Below are positions 21,501 through 28,148 of a DNA stretch of 64,000 bases, piece after piece; position 1 is the stretch's first letter, and each line of letters begins with the position of its first letter. The notes beneath the pieces were generated by a model. The model saw only the letters and a list, made by a program, of their open reading frames with translations. It was not told the DNA's origin and ran no database searches. The DNA is from Dongia mobilis (GTDB lineage Bacteria; Pseudomonadota; Alphaproteobacteria; Dongiales; Dongiaceae). The stretch covers positions 1 to 64,000 of the forward strand of contig NZ_SNYW01000007.1 in NCBI RefSeq assembly GCF_004363235.1, read 5' to 3'. The position numbers were made by a program, and so were the translations under genes.

Positions 21501-23897
21501 CATGACCTCATCACGCAGGGCGGCCGGACCAGTGAAGGAGAAGCTGTGGCGGCGCTCGAGTTCGGCCTGCGAGCGCGGCAGCTCGGGGTCGCTGCCAAGA
21601 TTGCTCCAGCGGTCTATCGTGGCATCGCTGTCGCCAAGCTCCTGCAGCTTCCTTTCGCGCATCTCGATCTGTTCGTAGGCCTTGTTCTGCTGCTGCGCGA
21701 GATCACGCCAGGTCGAATCGCTCATGTACTTCTGCCCGTAGGCGACGTCCTTCAGCTTCGCATCGATTTCCTCCAGCTGGCGCGCCAGGTCCAGCGCCTT
21801 GTCGGCAGCGCCGCCTGGCTGTGGCACGACCGCCCCGCCAATGTCTCCGGTCAGCTTGTCCAGATCGTTGATGACGTTGCCAAGGTTCTCGCGTGTCTTG
21901 GCAAGATCCTGATCGCTCATGTTGCGCCAGTAGTCGGCCTCCGCCCGAGCAGCCCGGAGGCTGTTTGGATCTGTTGCCGTGATACCGAGTGACGCCGCCT
22001 CGCTGGCACGCGCCTGCTCTTCCGCCGACTTGGCGGCGTCGGAGAGCTTGTCCCCCAGTCGGTCGAGGCGCTCCATTTCAGAGCGCAGGCGGTCGGCATC
22101 GGCATCGCCTATTCCGCCCTCCGCCTCCATCCATTTGGCCTGCCGGCGCAGATCGTTCTTGGCGCGCTCGACCTCGGCACGCTGTTCCCTGATGGCATCA
22201 ACCCGCTGCTGGTCGGCGCGCGCCTTTCGCTCGGCCTCGTTCATACCGTAGCCACGATCCTTGAGGTCCTCGAGTTCGCGGCCGTCCGCCTGCCAATCGC
22301 GCACCTTGTTGTTGAACTTCTGCGCGTCCTTCTGCAGCTGCGTCTGGTCCTTTTGTAGCTGCGTCCGCTCCTTCTGAAGGTCTGCTCGCATGCGCCGCAC
22401 GTTCTGGCAGCTCGAACTGCGGCAGTTCGGGTCATCCTTCTTCATCTCGTCTTCGATATTGCGCAGATTCTTGTCTTCCGTATCGAGGTCCTTCTCCTGC
22501 TGGCTGAGATCGTCGCCGCGGTTCTTGAGATCGCGCTGCTCGTCGGCCAGGTCCTTGCCGGTCTTCCTGTGTTTTTCCTCGCGCTCTACGCGGTCGCGAT
22601 AGCGCTTGTCGCGCTTGCGGCGCTCCTCCTCTGCGTCTGCTTTTCTCTTCTCCTCTTCTGCCGCCTTCTTCTGGCGTTCGGCTTCCTCGCGCAGAGCCTT
22701 CTCTCGGGCGGCCCGGCGCTTCTCCTCCTCTGCAATGGCGTCATCAACCGCGTTGGGGTCGATCGGAATTTCGATGGTTTCCTTCGGTGGCTTGGCAATG
22801 GCGATCCTGTTGCCGCCCTGGATCATCTGGCCGAGCTGGCCGATCAAGGCCAGGGTCTCCGGCCCCATGATCTGCTTGCTCTGCGTTGCGGTAGCGATGT
22901 CCTCCTCGACCTGGGCATAGCCTAGTTTGCTCTGCGCGCGCTGCTTGGCCGCCTCCATCTCGCCAATCGCGCGCAGGGTCGCCTCGTATTCGATCTGGGC
23001 TTTTGATTTCTCCGGTGGCTTGTGCTCGGCATGACGCTGCTCATTGGCGCCTTTCGCCGCCGCGACTTCGCCGCCTTCCGTGGCCTGCGCTTCGGCCACC
23101 ACCGCCTCGCCTTCGGCGGGTGCGCTCGCACCCTCTTCGACTGGTGCGGCGGCGGCATTGCCACCGCCGCCAGCGGAATCTTCTCCGGTCGTGGTGGCTA
23201 TTTCATTGTCACCACCGGTCGCTGCGGTGGGCGCGCTCGCCGGCGGCGCCATCGGCGGGTCCTCGACCACGCTGACCTCCCCGCCCATGGGCACCAGCAG
23301 GGTTGTGCCGCCCGGGCTGGTCAGCACCTGTGTCGGCAGGGTTGCCACCGGAGTCTCGACCGGTGGCGGGTTGTTCGCAATGCTGACAAAGGGATAGCGC
23401 GATTCAATCAGCGCCGGGGCGGATGGTTGGCTGGGTGCCGTCTCAAGCGGCGCGCCTTGGGTAATCTGGCTGCCGACAACACCCGCCGGCAGGGTGGTCA
23501 GGCTCGGCGCCGGCAGGGGATAGGTCGATACCGTTGGCGTGGGCGAATAGGTCTCGGCCGGGGTCGCAATTTGCGGCGCCAGGGAAAAGGTGCCGGTGAG
23601 GTTGTTCTGATAGACGGGCAAGGATTGCGTCGTGGCCAGTGCGTAAGGGGAAACATAGCCTTGGGCCTGCGTTGCCTGCTGGGCCTGCGTCGCCTGGCTG
23701 GCGAGGCCGCCCGGTGACACGTAGTTGGGTGTCGTCGTGTATATGCCGGGTGATGACGTGCCGCCACCGACATAGATCTCCTGGGCCCAGGCGGAATTGC
23801 CGACCGACGTCATGATGCAGAATGCCAGGGCGGCAGCTAGGCAGCTGCCCGCCGAATCAGGCGCCGGGGGTCCGAGGTGGAAGGATCGGTGAACCAT
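12528..23897 (-). CDS. Giant exported coiled-coil/multidomain protein, 3789 residues
   Basis: Not recognised as a named family. A signal peptide (about residues 1-38, hydrophobic core then A-W-A/Q) indicates export. Regions in order: a Pro/Thr/Gln/Ala-rich stretch (about 40-330); a highly charged Lys/Glu/Arg coiled coil (about 380-1000); five tandem helical hairpins of 60-70 residues (about 1025-1475) with a Gln/Glu run; Ala/Leu-rich helices (about 1500-2530); a hydrophobic patch (about 2560-2665); a segment with FGSENLTSDYDIS (about 2848-2858) that looks like a nucleotidyltransferase-fold G-S ... D-x-D motif; more coiled coil; a tandem ILEPLEMP repeat; and a C-terminal domain of about 350 residues. 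I chose the ATG at 23897 because GGGAG lies 8 nt upstream; an in-frame ATG at 23930 lies inside a palindrome. It is divergent from the small exported and CsgG-like genes. A very large toxin or adhesin delivered to the surface is possible (inference). Confidence 0.8.
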   Translation of the reverse strand: MVHRSFHLGPPAPDSAGSCLAAALAFCIMTSVGNSAWAQEIYVGGGTSSPGIYTTTPNYVSPGGLASQATQAQQATQAQGYVSPYALATTQSLPVYQNNLTGTFSLAPQIATPAETYSPTPTVSTYPLPAPSLTTLPAGVVGSQITQGAPLETAPSQPSAPALIESRYPFVSIANNPPPVETPVATLPTQVLTSPGGTTLLVPMGGEVSVVEDPPMAPPASAPTAATGGDNEIATTTGEDSAGGGGNAAAAPVEEGASAPAEGEAVVAEAQATEGGEVAAAKGANEQRHAEHKPPEKSKAQIEYEATLRAIGEMEAAKQRAQSKLGYAQVEEDIATATQSKQIMGPETLALIGQLGQMIQGGNRIAIAKPPKETIEIPIDPNAVDDAIAEEEKRRAAREKALREEAERQKKAAEEEKRKADAEEERRKRDKRYRDRVEREEKHRKTGKDLADEQRDLKNRGDDLSQQEKDLDTEDKNLRNIEDEMKKDDPNCRSSSCQNVRRMRADLQKERTQLQKDQTQLQKDAQKFNNKVRDWQADGRELEDLKDRGYGMNEAERKARADQQRVDAIREQRAEVERAKNDLRRQAKWMEAEGGIGDADADRLRSEMERLDRLGDKLSDAAKSAEEQARASEAASLGITATDPNSLRAARAEADYWRNMSDQDLAKTRENLGNVINDLDKLTGDIGGAVVPQPGGAADKALDLARQLEEIDAKLKDVAYGQKYMSDSTWRDLAQQQNKAYEQIEMRERKLQELGDSDATIDRWSNLGSDPELPRSQAELERRHSFSFTGPAALRDEVMKQRAALEAATEDFLTAQEAKNNYAMNSSSYQEGQRLKAEAEKLRGELRGVLPDAQLDLLKQDVGIANASAAGGLPKDAAGNIDRQAVANGVSGLAQQQMRLVQASVELDAAKQAGATDRVAQLRGELADIQGDLESMGVGGEIVEDRFKPAIQQEGVGIMWDVARGQVGKQLEEIDRNRAAAGMAGQKLLRPGEAGRTTEERKIDQLQDRVDSNRAAVENAASPPPPPVPQSAEAASLSRARDGLEAQINAIDDTLAEYENTEVPELRGLVETRKALESAYVQVDKALETLEAKELSEATRDKLADKTEVALAKQQGAIAQAEKKTDPISAAGSAVAEAGAAIGKAIDIVTSNVAGEAVATTDVTPAPISIPSPSAGSIAAAAQTIVVPQNQGAVDALTRGRDMIERQIEQLDTQLAGMPDGAAEAQPLEQVRAGLVAQLQGFEQALSVAGQIAPDNVAAEETAPALPTPASALRAQTSHLESEMASIDEQIRQIDIKLDSGAVTSAQEAALSAQRQRLVETHAAYRAELEQAADLAANPASGNETQHDDIGAELNQIDQQLMAIDRALEGVAEGSEQANALEEQRQGLADQHARLRNQLDQATQEEQEQEQEQQQEEPEPAPLQRAPTSVDDDMRVLRDAILRIDGELAELPPGSPEAAGLQQRRAEMVQDFLKLGGQAAAERRVIAENQVNAPALDPLSQYVAWVDADVLSHFPEAGLAQSALPSVLSGLAARFGPETARGIVEASLGDLPAQELAGSDVAFLDNLLARTAGAIASEGQKAAALDLSIARARILSEALTDAAGKPAPHAEKLKQRLDRLLDETRQAIGAEIAAHPNDPVAKLDQLARLTAITGLAGAAAVDATPLLNEIAETLRSLERIEQPADPKAALSTLDAQISTLEAAASAWPGRLSPPRGALLAEKLSANLAAAYALQRRWLEQVPNAAEDPGRPAQALAARLAEAGHRLAAGEIDQALALLGDDTGLSPALAAQRDAALAAALTRIRDGYELLEPGTRERLGTIEQIDKRIDALLDGIARGADPMLARASALELARRRAAGGDLKAAARILDRALADAKEADPVLLAERLAIQLIDNPDEAAKAIDALPAEVRLATAFVALDGLLAGNRRAAAQALLTALAGQKVEGEGAAAYSALMAVSNIRLATLGEISGERMASLRAEIAATRALLDAAADLDESYRRNAAAFLDSVSGALDAQAGLETLLSDPGMPADGFANALRQALALGRFDLAERAMARQSDFLKSAESGDVVSAMRHMRQTGALLDMIRQRAMDPALTEEQRAPMLAALGRMVPQMMDAITELIDQRRWTAIGTSSLPEDEKQRTEMLKRRQKALYDLRALAQLRARTEMLKFDPAQRAGELAARIRNMDAAIFAEEQRIRREFADLGAAIKDDPARKAALDKALAGLEALRTERDGIEDISFRYAGGESFDIRVDRVGFLPPETARDVALRGAQRALAGTAPGWSAAEITEQRKDLGNYRHARGLREDYLAKNGNVPSSRDMVPGSREIDYWLDLAIVENKLRYYEQRREQLVWEDERRDPTAAAERLNKLLDHEAKILTGLVAPSNPLSEMLQQLSGFGDANRATAQRLQGEFLVNEERGLVSTFESARAAGEIQKAFSALVELRDRSLAGEIDAYVDYMNVEWYRAGPARAFNLLVGEAATREALQSLTVAAGQLHAALIRAASNPPETLGEADRKILSRHGFLVDGKYQLPEHVQLRPTSVASEFAEVTKEGVLGRVDQVLNAAKTAELVATVVVPGGLAARFSRAVTVGALAEGYGVSTLARLGAVGIRLGVEAGAFTVLSRAAQTAINPEQMADPALWSPKNLLSEFLSNYAVIGVLKLKAFGQSKALQVLGRPGTGGKAAELARSLIRQGDPLAEAGILTLMHNPLLAGGRAREDFIENLAVVGLLRAMHVVPEGTSRLAGIAAAVARGESIARDPARARAAPAETGQISRSWQRFYEWMDNYHLPARQLMTRYRGSWADARKDYQAGKLSESDMRKLVELRKWVVDSLSAEIVAELKGEVQAFGSENLTSDYDISFVGPKAQLAVILFNARFLNRWGAAVDIGGRETGIILDTNAYTAPEHKNYSGGERDIWLQDAYAQLSARKYLSDSAWKEYRQRLESSADGPRLKEMFDWVEQQHQRLQQQIQTEIARLEAGQAPKATKAELQLVEDRAKGENDIVVQNRLYEKTLRDIADLIDQYKAATDPAARAEIAQRIRNAQSEALYFAQEAYQTQAAIDHVVLSIQAAKRKITVESLLGDGLPKLTVEFTPEMARQSFVEQIANMMKELSHGGDNAKLAAKAAKYFIRALDAARFAGVSLESYRELVEATVAIEANRSDPAKLNESLRKFDTKEGGADFVRRVIEASGTLMLDLHGGRGNTNLARYGEGPEALPAIGTRTEILEPLEMPGEIGTRTEILEPLEMPEGPLVGEAETARTTDTVILEPFVPPSGDPSKSSVDLSKSTAEERTNRLMAEMHEAEQAAAEARGRRIQAEIANRGFELIANDPVFARWREAAAGDPDLRAKLALIGNLRDLQTPAERAEADFALYVAERLIAGNSDLAGLDLLAVARHLNLNAGRQLLEQGTQHREMLTATALAIEGVRLQRPEARISLDSVIGAARIPGGMAVDAMSLARASLGSRQIDLPEPALGSYRPKVQAENLAQPDLVLARLDMEQLALLPRGNQPGDAAFYLENGLEPRLTIRAGGRVFHLSQPFLEREGKPAVIAFQETEFGTVVPRVFYLSNEHGVWRSAVGIENNSLLLKGPRIFRRGNQWSHSLSDLPVGSMEIGFANESAVDLAAELQPVLGRWLMAKGALDLPVPVRERAFFGNVENVSLAAEPKEFYSLVGFEDVRLPFEQRERGLHEGLLPDMTQGPIEQWRFRHDVYGDVTGQLVMTRNRQAVLVVLRTADGRVWVPSIQVANAAMSPFGTRWRSYLSNLTTTPMVHGLRGYVPNRRYENQLNAALR

Positions 23898-23918
23898 CGC
23901 AGTCACTCCCTGCATCGT

Positions 23919-23949
23919 CCGGACGGTCATTGGTGCTATGACCGTCCGG
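23919..23949. promoter_or_regulatory. Perfect 12-bp inverted repeat upstream of the giant gene
   Basis: Arms CCGGACGGTCAT and ATGACCGTCCGG flank a 7-nt loop. It lies directly upstream of the ribosome-binding site of the giant gene. It may be a protein operator or, if transcribed, a hairpin in the 5' leader. Confidence 0.55.
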
Positions 23950-24499
23950 CTGAATTATTGGGAACTCCACTTGATCCCGTCTGCGGCCGATGACGTCTTG
24001 TGCGCGCTGCAATGGCTGCAGCGAAACTACCCCTAGAATGGTGGCGGTCTTTTTGGCGCGGCATCTGCGGCGCTGGCTTGCCCGATGCGCAAACGCTGAT
24101 GGCGCATCGTGGTTCTTGCAAACTCACGGTAGCTGTGACGGCCAAATGGAGCAAGAATTCATCCGGCGGCAGTTGCCAAAGAATGTTAATGATCCCGATA
24201 TCGTTAATTAGTGCGACGAACACGGGCGCCGAGCGGGCCTTGACCCCTTGTGATGAACCGTTGCTCAAGGCAAATCGACACAATGGTGCGAGCCGACTGC
24301 GGCGCGAGCCTATTGGGGCTGGAACCATTGCACCGGATAACTGACTGGAAATGCAGGAAGCAATTCCGGTCGCCGCCGATGCCTGTCTGCGCACTGCTTT
24401 ACAGTCCTTGGTGTCAGGACTATCGTTGCCGCTAGCGCATGATCATCCAGGCCCGCACGTCTCCACCGCCGGCCTTCGCCATCAAAAAAGGGTGACGAC
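23950..24499. other. Divergent intergenic region
   Basis: About 550 bp between the divergent giant gene and the small exported gene. It should hold both promoters. An imperfect dyad TTAATGAT-N6-ATCGTTAA lies at 24186-24207. A frame of 114 codons (24000-24344) has no recognisable features and is not called. Confidence 0.45.
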
Positions 24500-24832
24500 A
24501 TGCATTCGAAACCGGTCTTCGGAATTCTGTTTGTGTCGGTTGCCTTTCTGGCAAGCGCCGGCACTACTCTGGCCGATGGCTGCCTGTCGTCGCAGCTGAG
24601 TGCCACCAATCAGGCTTCACTGCAGCGGGCATTGGCGCAGCAGCGGGCGCAGTCGCAACTTGGCTACCAGCGCGTCACCCATCACTATGACAACGATGAT
24701 GACCATGTGACGGTCGTCGTGTCGCCGCGTTACGACACTATCGATCAGCAGATTGCCGCATTGGCTGCACTGATCAAGGCCCAGAATGCCGCTTATGCGC
24801 AGGCGGTCTCCGAGGAGGCTGTGCTGCCTTAG
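24500..24832 (+). CDS. Small exported protein, unknown
   Basis: 110 residues with a clear signal peptide (hydrophobic residues about 6-22, cleavage near TLADG). The mature part is a Gln/Ala-rich helix (QRALAQQRAQSQLGYQRV), a His/Asp-rich stretch (THHYDNDDDH) and a second Ala-rich helix. The motif Q-x-A-L-x-Q-Q-R-A-Q-S-x-L-G-Y resembles a sequence in the giant protein (AKQRAQSKLGYAQV, about nt 22940), which suggests a shared functional segment. It lies 26 nt before the CsgG-like gene, so the two are probably one operon. Function unknown. Confidence 0.7.
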   Translation: MHSKPVFGILFVSVAFLASAGTTLADGCLSSQLSATNQASLQRALAQQRAQSQLGYQRVTHHYDNDDDHVTVVVSPRYDTIDQQIAALAALIKAQNAAYAQAVSEEAVLP

Positions 24833-24858
24833 GCCCATCATATCTGAGGATGCAACGT

Positions 24859-25953
24859 ATGGATCAGTCTGGCATCGACAAAATGTTCTCCCCAGTGGTT
24901 CCGGGATTGCTGGTTCTGATGCTCGGGTTCGGATCGCCTGTCACGCTGGCCGCTGAACCGGATGCCTCCGGGACCTGGAGCGCGTCGCCGCAGATCGCCG
25001 AGACGCCGCCGAATGACGATGGCTTCATCACCGAGCCGCCGGCGGCGCCCGGCGTCTTGACGGGCTCGGTCGCGGAGATCAGCGGACCAAAGCGCGTGGT
25101 CGCTGTTGCCCGCTTCGACGCGGCCGGTTCCTTCACCGCCGTCTATGGCAATTGGGATGTCGGCGGCGGGCTGGAAGCCATGCTGATCACGGCCTTGCTG
25201 GAATCGAAGCGCTTCATTGTCGTCGAGCGGGCGCAGATCCAGCCCATCCTCGCAGAACAGCAGATGAAGGCGAGTGGTGTCACCAGTCCGACGACGGGGC
25301 CAGGCGTCGGAAACATCACTGGCGTGCATGCCTTCATCATCGGTTCGGTGACATCCTTCGGCGTCGATGAGAGCGGCGGCGGCTTCAGCCTGGGTGCCGG
25401 CGGCAGCGGCGGTCTGCTGGGTGGGGTTGTCGGCGGCTTGTCGCAGCAATCGCAGAGCGGCAAGGTCACGATCGATGTCCGCTATGTCAATGCGACGACC
25501 AGCCAGATCATGCAGACGGTAACGATCAGCGAGGAGATCGAGAATACTTCCTGGGACCTCTCCGCCGGATACAAGGGAATGAGCATCGGTACCAACCAGT
25601 TCTACAAAACGCCACTCGGCGAGGCGACGCGGCGGGCGATTACCCGTGCGGTGCAGCAGCTGGCAACCGAAGTCGGCAAGGTGCCCTGGAGCGGTCTCGT
25701 GGTCGACTATGATGGTGCCGAACTCTACGTCAATGCCGGCAAATCCAGTGGACTCAAGGTCGGAGACCGGATGAAGATCGAACAAATTGCCAAGACACTA
25801 ACCGATCCCGCCACGGGCGAGGTGCTGAGTGTCAAGAAGCAGACTCTCGGCATGGTCACGCTGACCAGCGTCGAGGAGCGGATCAGCTCTGGCAAGTTTG
25901 CGCCGACGGATCTCATCAAACCGCAGCGCGGCGATCTGGTCACTGCGCCCTAG
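24859..25953 (+). CDS. CsgG/HfaB-family curli-export-like protein
   Basis: 364 residues. After a signal peptide (hydrophobic residues about 12-30) the CsgG core is recognisable: RVVAVARFDAAG, GGLEAMLITALLESKRF, VVERAQIQPILAEQ and GVHAFIIGSVTSFG. A Gly-rich insert follows. CsgG proteins form outer-membrane channels that export curli or holdfast components; HfaB is the Caulobacter relative. No lipobox is present and no Cys is seen in the whole protein, unlike acylated CsgG. A C-terminal segment (SSGLKVGDRMKIEQI) looks like a small beta domain. The start at 24859 has GAGG 9 nt upstream; the ATG at 24850 overlaps that site. Confidence 0.8.
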   Translation: MDQSGIDKMFSPVVPGLLVLMLGFGSPVTLAAEPDASGTWSASPQIAETPPNDDGFITEPPAAPGVLTGSVAEISGPKRVVAVARFDAAGSFTAVYGNWDVGGGLEAMLITALLESKRFIVVERAQIQPILAEQQMKASGVTSPTTGPGVGNITGVHAFIIGSVTSFGVDESGGGFSLGAGGSGGLLGGVVGGLSQQSQSGKVTIDVRYVNATTSQIMQTVTISEEIENTSWDLSAGYKGMSIGTNQFYKTPLGEATRRAITRAVQQLATEVGKVPWSGLVVDYDGAELYVNAGKSSGLKVGDRMKIEQIAKTLTDPATGEVLSVKKQTLGMVTLTSVEERISSGKFAPTDLIKPQRGDLVTAP

Positions 25954-26018
25954 GCCGGATGGTCAGCCGTTCGCCGGTCGATGCCGTGGCCGGATTTGCT
26001 CTGCACCTGCCGCCCCTT

Positions 26019-26522
26019 TTAGCCAGAGCCAGGATAGCGTCGCTGGCTTTGCCGCTCGGTTTCTGCCGGATGATCATCGACTCGATCCGTCGAATTCTGA
26101 CCAATGAGCCGGGGCAATGCGGCACGCGGCAGGACAATGTCGGCGAGCGTGTAGCGATCAAGCGTCGCGCCAAAGGCGGCCATGGCCTCGTCCAGGATAA
26201 CCCGCAGGCTGGCCGGAGTGGCGCTGGCGCCTCCTTTGCCGGCACCGCGTCCAGATGTGTGCGTGATATTCGCCTCCGTCCTGCGCAGAATCGCGCCGAG
26301 GCTCATTTCTTTTGGTGCCATGGCCAAAGTGAACCCGCCGGCCCGGCCGCGTACACTGCGAAGGAAGCCTCCGGCAGTCAGGAACGTCACCACCTTGGTC
26401 AGGTGGGAGCGCGACACGTTATAGGCGCGCGCTGTTTCCCCTACAGTGATCAGCCTCTCACTGTTCGCCGCCGCATACATCAGCACCCGCAAGGCGTAGT
26501 CGGAGAATACCGTGATCCTCAT
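26019..26522 (-). CDS. Rrf2/NsrR-family regulator without cysteines
   Basis: 167 residues. The N-terminus (MRITVFSDYALRVLMYAA) and winged helix (NVSRSHLTKVVTFLTAGGF, GRAGGFTLA) are those of Rrf2 regulators, closest in pattern to NsrR. NsrR and IscR use three Cys to bind an Fe-S cluster; here the corresponding segment reads HTSGRGAGKGGASATPASL and the protein has no Cys at all. It therefore probably senses something else or acts without a cofactor. Its position at the end of the nos group, with an NsrR-like dyad upstream of nosR, suggests it regulates nos expression (inference). Confidence 0.85.
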   Translation of the reverse strand: MRITVFSDYALRVLMYAAANSERLITVGETARAYNVSRSHLTKVVTFLTAGGFLRSVRGRAGGFTLAMAPKEMSLGAILRRTEANITHTSGRGAGKGGASATPASLRVILDEAMAAFGATLDRYTLADIVLPRAALPRLIGQNSTDRVDDHPAETERQSQRRYPGSG

Positions 26523-26544
26523 GGCGCGCCCCCGCCCATTCCCG

Positions 26545-27507
26545 TCACGTCCCGGGCGTGCTCGCGTCGTCTATCAGCCGGCGCAGCGAGGCCAGCCGTT
26601 GCAACACGTCCGCCAGATGATTGGCTGCCTTGATCCTGACCTCCTCACTGGCGGATTCCAGAACTGCCCGCTCCAACCTCTCGGCCATTTGCTCAAGCGG
26701 CTTCTGCGCGGCATTGAGCAGGGCGATGCGCCCGGCATCACCGGCGACGTTCTCCGGGGGTGCGATGTTGACCGGTAGTGAAGGTTCGGCGTAGCCACCG
26801 GCTGGTCGAATGAGGCCCCGCAGTACCGCCGCTGCCTCTATGGCACCTATTTCCGTCAGCTGGTGGCTGATCGGAATGAGGCTGCCGGCGGCTTTCTGTT
26901 CGTAACCGGCGATCAACTGGTCCAGGACGCCCGGTGAGGTCACCTCGACGGGCAGGGAATCAACCTCACCCCGTCGATAGGCGGCTCGGCGCCATTTGCG
27001 CAGAAGTGCGGCATGGTTCAGTTCCTCCTGAGCCAATACCTCGGCGAATCTGATTGTTTCTGCATCTTCGGCCTCGGCCGCGATGAAAGTGTAGAAACTG
27101 AAGGCGCGCTGTTCGTTGTCGACGGCGATGGCGAGCGCTCGATAGGCCGTCAGCAAGGCGCTCCCCGCAACGCGATCCCAGGACTCGGCAAATTCCGGCG
27201 GCAGCCGCCAGGCATGAGTTTCCGGTTGGATCGCCGGACAGCCGACTTGTGCCGCCAGCTTTTGAATAGCGCGGATATGGCCATCTTCCTCGAGCGCCAT
27301 ATCGGCGAAGACGGCGGACGTCTCGGCTTCGCCCCGGCGTGCCATCGCCGCAGCCAGTTCCCGGTATCGCCTGACGGCCTCGGTCTCGATGGCGAGCGCT
27401 ATCGACAGCAACTCCGCGAGACTGCGGACATGCGTCGACGGATGCGCGGCGAAATCCATCCGCGGTGGCCGCCTGCCAGACCTTTCACCCTGTGCATCCC
27501 GCACCAT
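26545..27507 (-). CDS. Ferritin-like (rubrerythrin-type) di-iron protein
   Basis: 320 residues. The first half is a four-helix ferritin-like domain with two E/EExxH-type pairs: IETEAVRRYRELA with ALEEDGH, and DNEQRAFSFYTF with AQEELNHAA. These would bind a di-iron centre as in rubrerythrin. The C-terminal part is helical with no clear metal-binding CxxC rubredoxin motif. Rubrerythrin relatives reduce peroxide or handle iron; here a role in protection during denitrification is only inferred from location. GGAGG lies 9 nt before the ATG at 27507. A downstream in-frame ATG at 27459 is possible. Confidence 0.72.
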   Translation of the reverse strand: MVRDAQGERSGRRPPRMDFAAHPSTHVRSLAELLSIALAIETEAVRRYRELAAAMARRGEAETSAVFADMALEEDGHIRAIQKLAAQVGCPAIQPETHAWRLPPEFAESWDRVAGSALLTAYRALAIAVDNEQRAFSFYTFIAAEAEDAETIRFAEVLAQEELNHAALLRKWRRAAYRRGEVDSLPVEVTSPGVLDQLIAGYEQKAAGSLIPISHQLTEIGAIEAAAVLRGLIRPAGGYAEPSLPVNIAPPENVAGDAGRIALLNAAQKPLEQMAERLERAVLESASEEVRIKAANHLADVLQRLASLRRLIDDASTPGT

Positions 27508-27599
27508 CTCCTGCTGCCTCCTTCAGGCCGGAACGGCAGGTGCTGCACCGCATGTCGCGGCACGTTGCGCTGCCCTCCGGCCAATGGTCGTCAAGTCGT

Positions 27600-28040
27600 T
27601 CAATGGGCAAGTTCGCCGAACAACTCTTCGAAGACTTTCTTCGCCTTGCCTTTCTGCGGAACGGCCCTGGCGTCCTCGAAATTGACCTTCGGGTCGCCAA
27701 CTACAACCAGGGCGACCATTCCCATGGCATAGTGCGGCTTGCACTTGATCCCATAGACCCCGTCCTGCGCGAACGTGATCGTTATCGCTTCGTTGATCTT
27801 GCCAACAAAGGGCTGCGCACCCTCCGGCAGCATGCCTTCGATGGATTCGGCGTTGTGGCTCTTGTCAGTCGGCACGAAATGCACGGTATCGCCGGGCGCA
27901 ACCTGCAGCACAGCAGGTTCAAACACCATAACGCCGCGTTCGCCCTTGTTCAGCATCTTGACTTCATGCTCCGCAGCCTGCGCGGTGCCAATCGACAACA
28001 AGGCAAACGTCGCCAGGATCAGGACGGATCTCAAACTCAT
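27600..28040 (-). CDS. Pseudoazurin, periplasmic blue copper protein
   Basis: 146 residues with a signal peptide ending TAQAA. The type 1 copper ligands are visible: His in DKSHNAES, then Cys, His and Met in IKCKPHYAMGM. Pseudoazurins donate electrons to nitrite reductase or nitrous oxide reductase in the periplasm; next to the nos genes, NosZ is the likely acceptor. I chose the ATG at 28040 because AGGAG lies 9 nt upstream and the signal peptide starts there. Confidence 0.9.
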   Translation of the reverse strand: MSLRSVLILATFALLSIGTAQAAEHEVKMLNKGERGVMVFEPAVLQVAPGDTVHFVPTDKSHNAESIEGMLPEGAQPFVGKINEAITITFAQDGVYGIKCKPHYAMGMVALVVVGDPKVNFEDARAVPQKGKAKKVFEELFGELAH

Positions 28041-28148
28041 GATCGCAAACTCCTCTTTCTTTCTTCTTCTAGATGGAGGCCCTGCCAGGGGCCCACCTGA
28101 ATGCCGGCTACGAATCGTGCCGGCCGGCAATCCGATCCCCATCCGGGA

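Noticed and set aside
24000-24344. Frame of 114 codons in the divergent intergenic region
   Set aside because: No signal, no ribosome-binding site and unusual composition.
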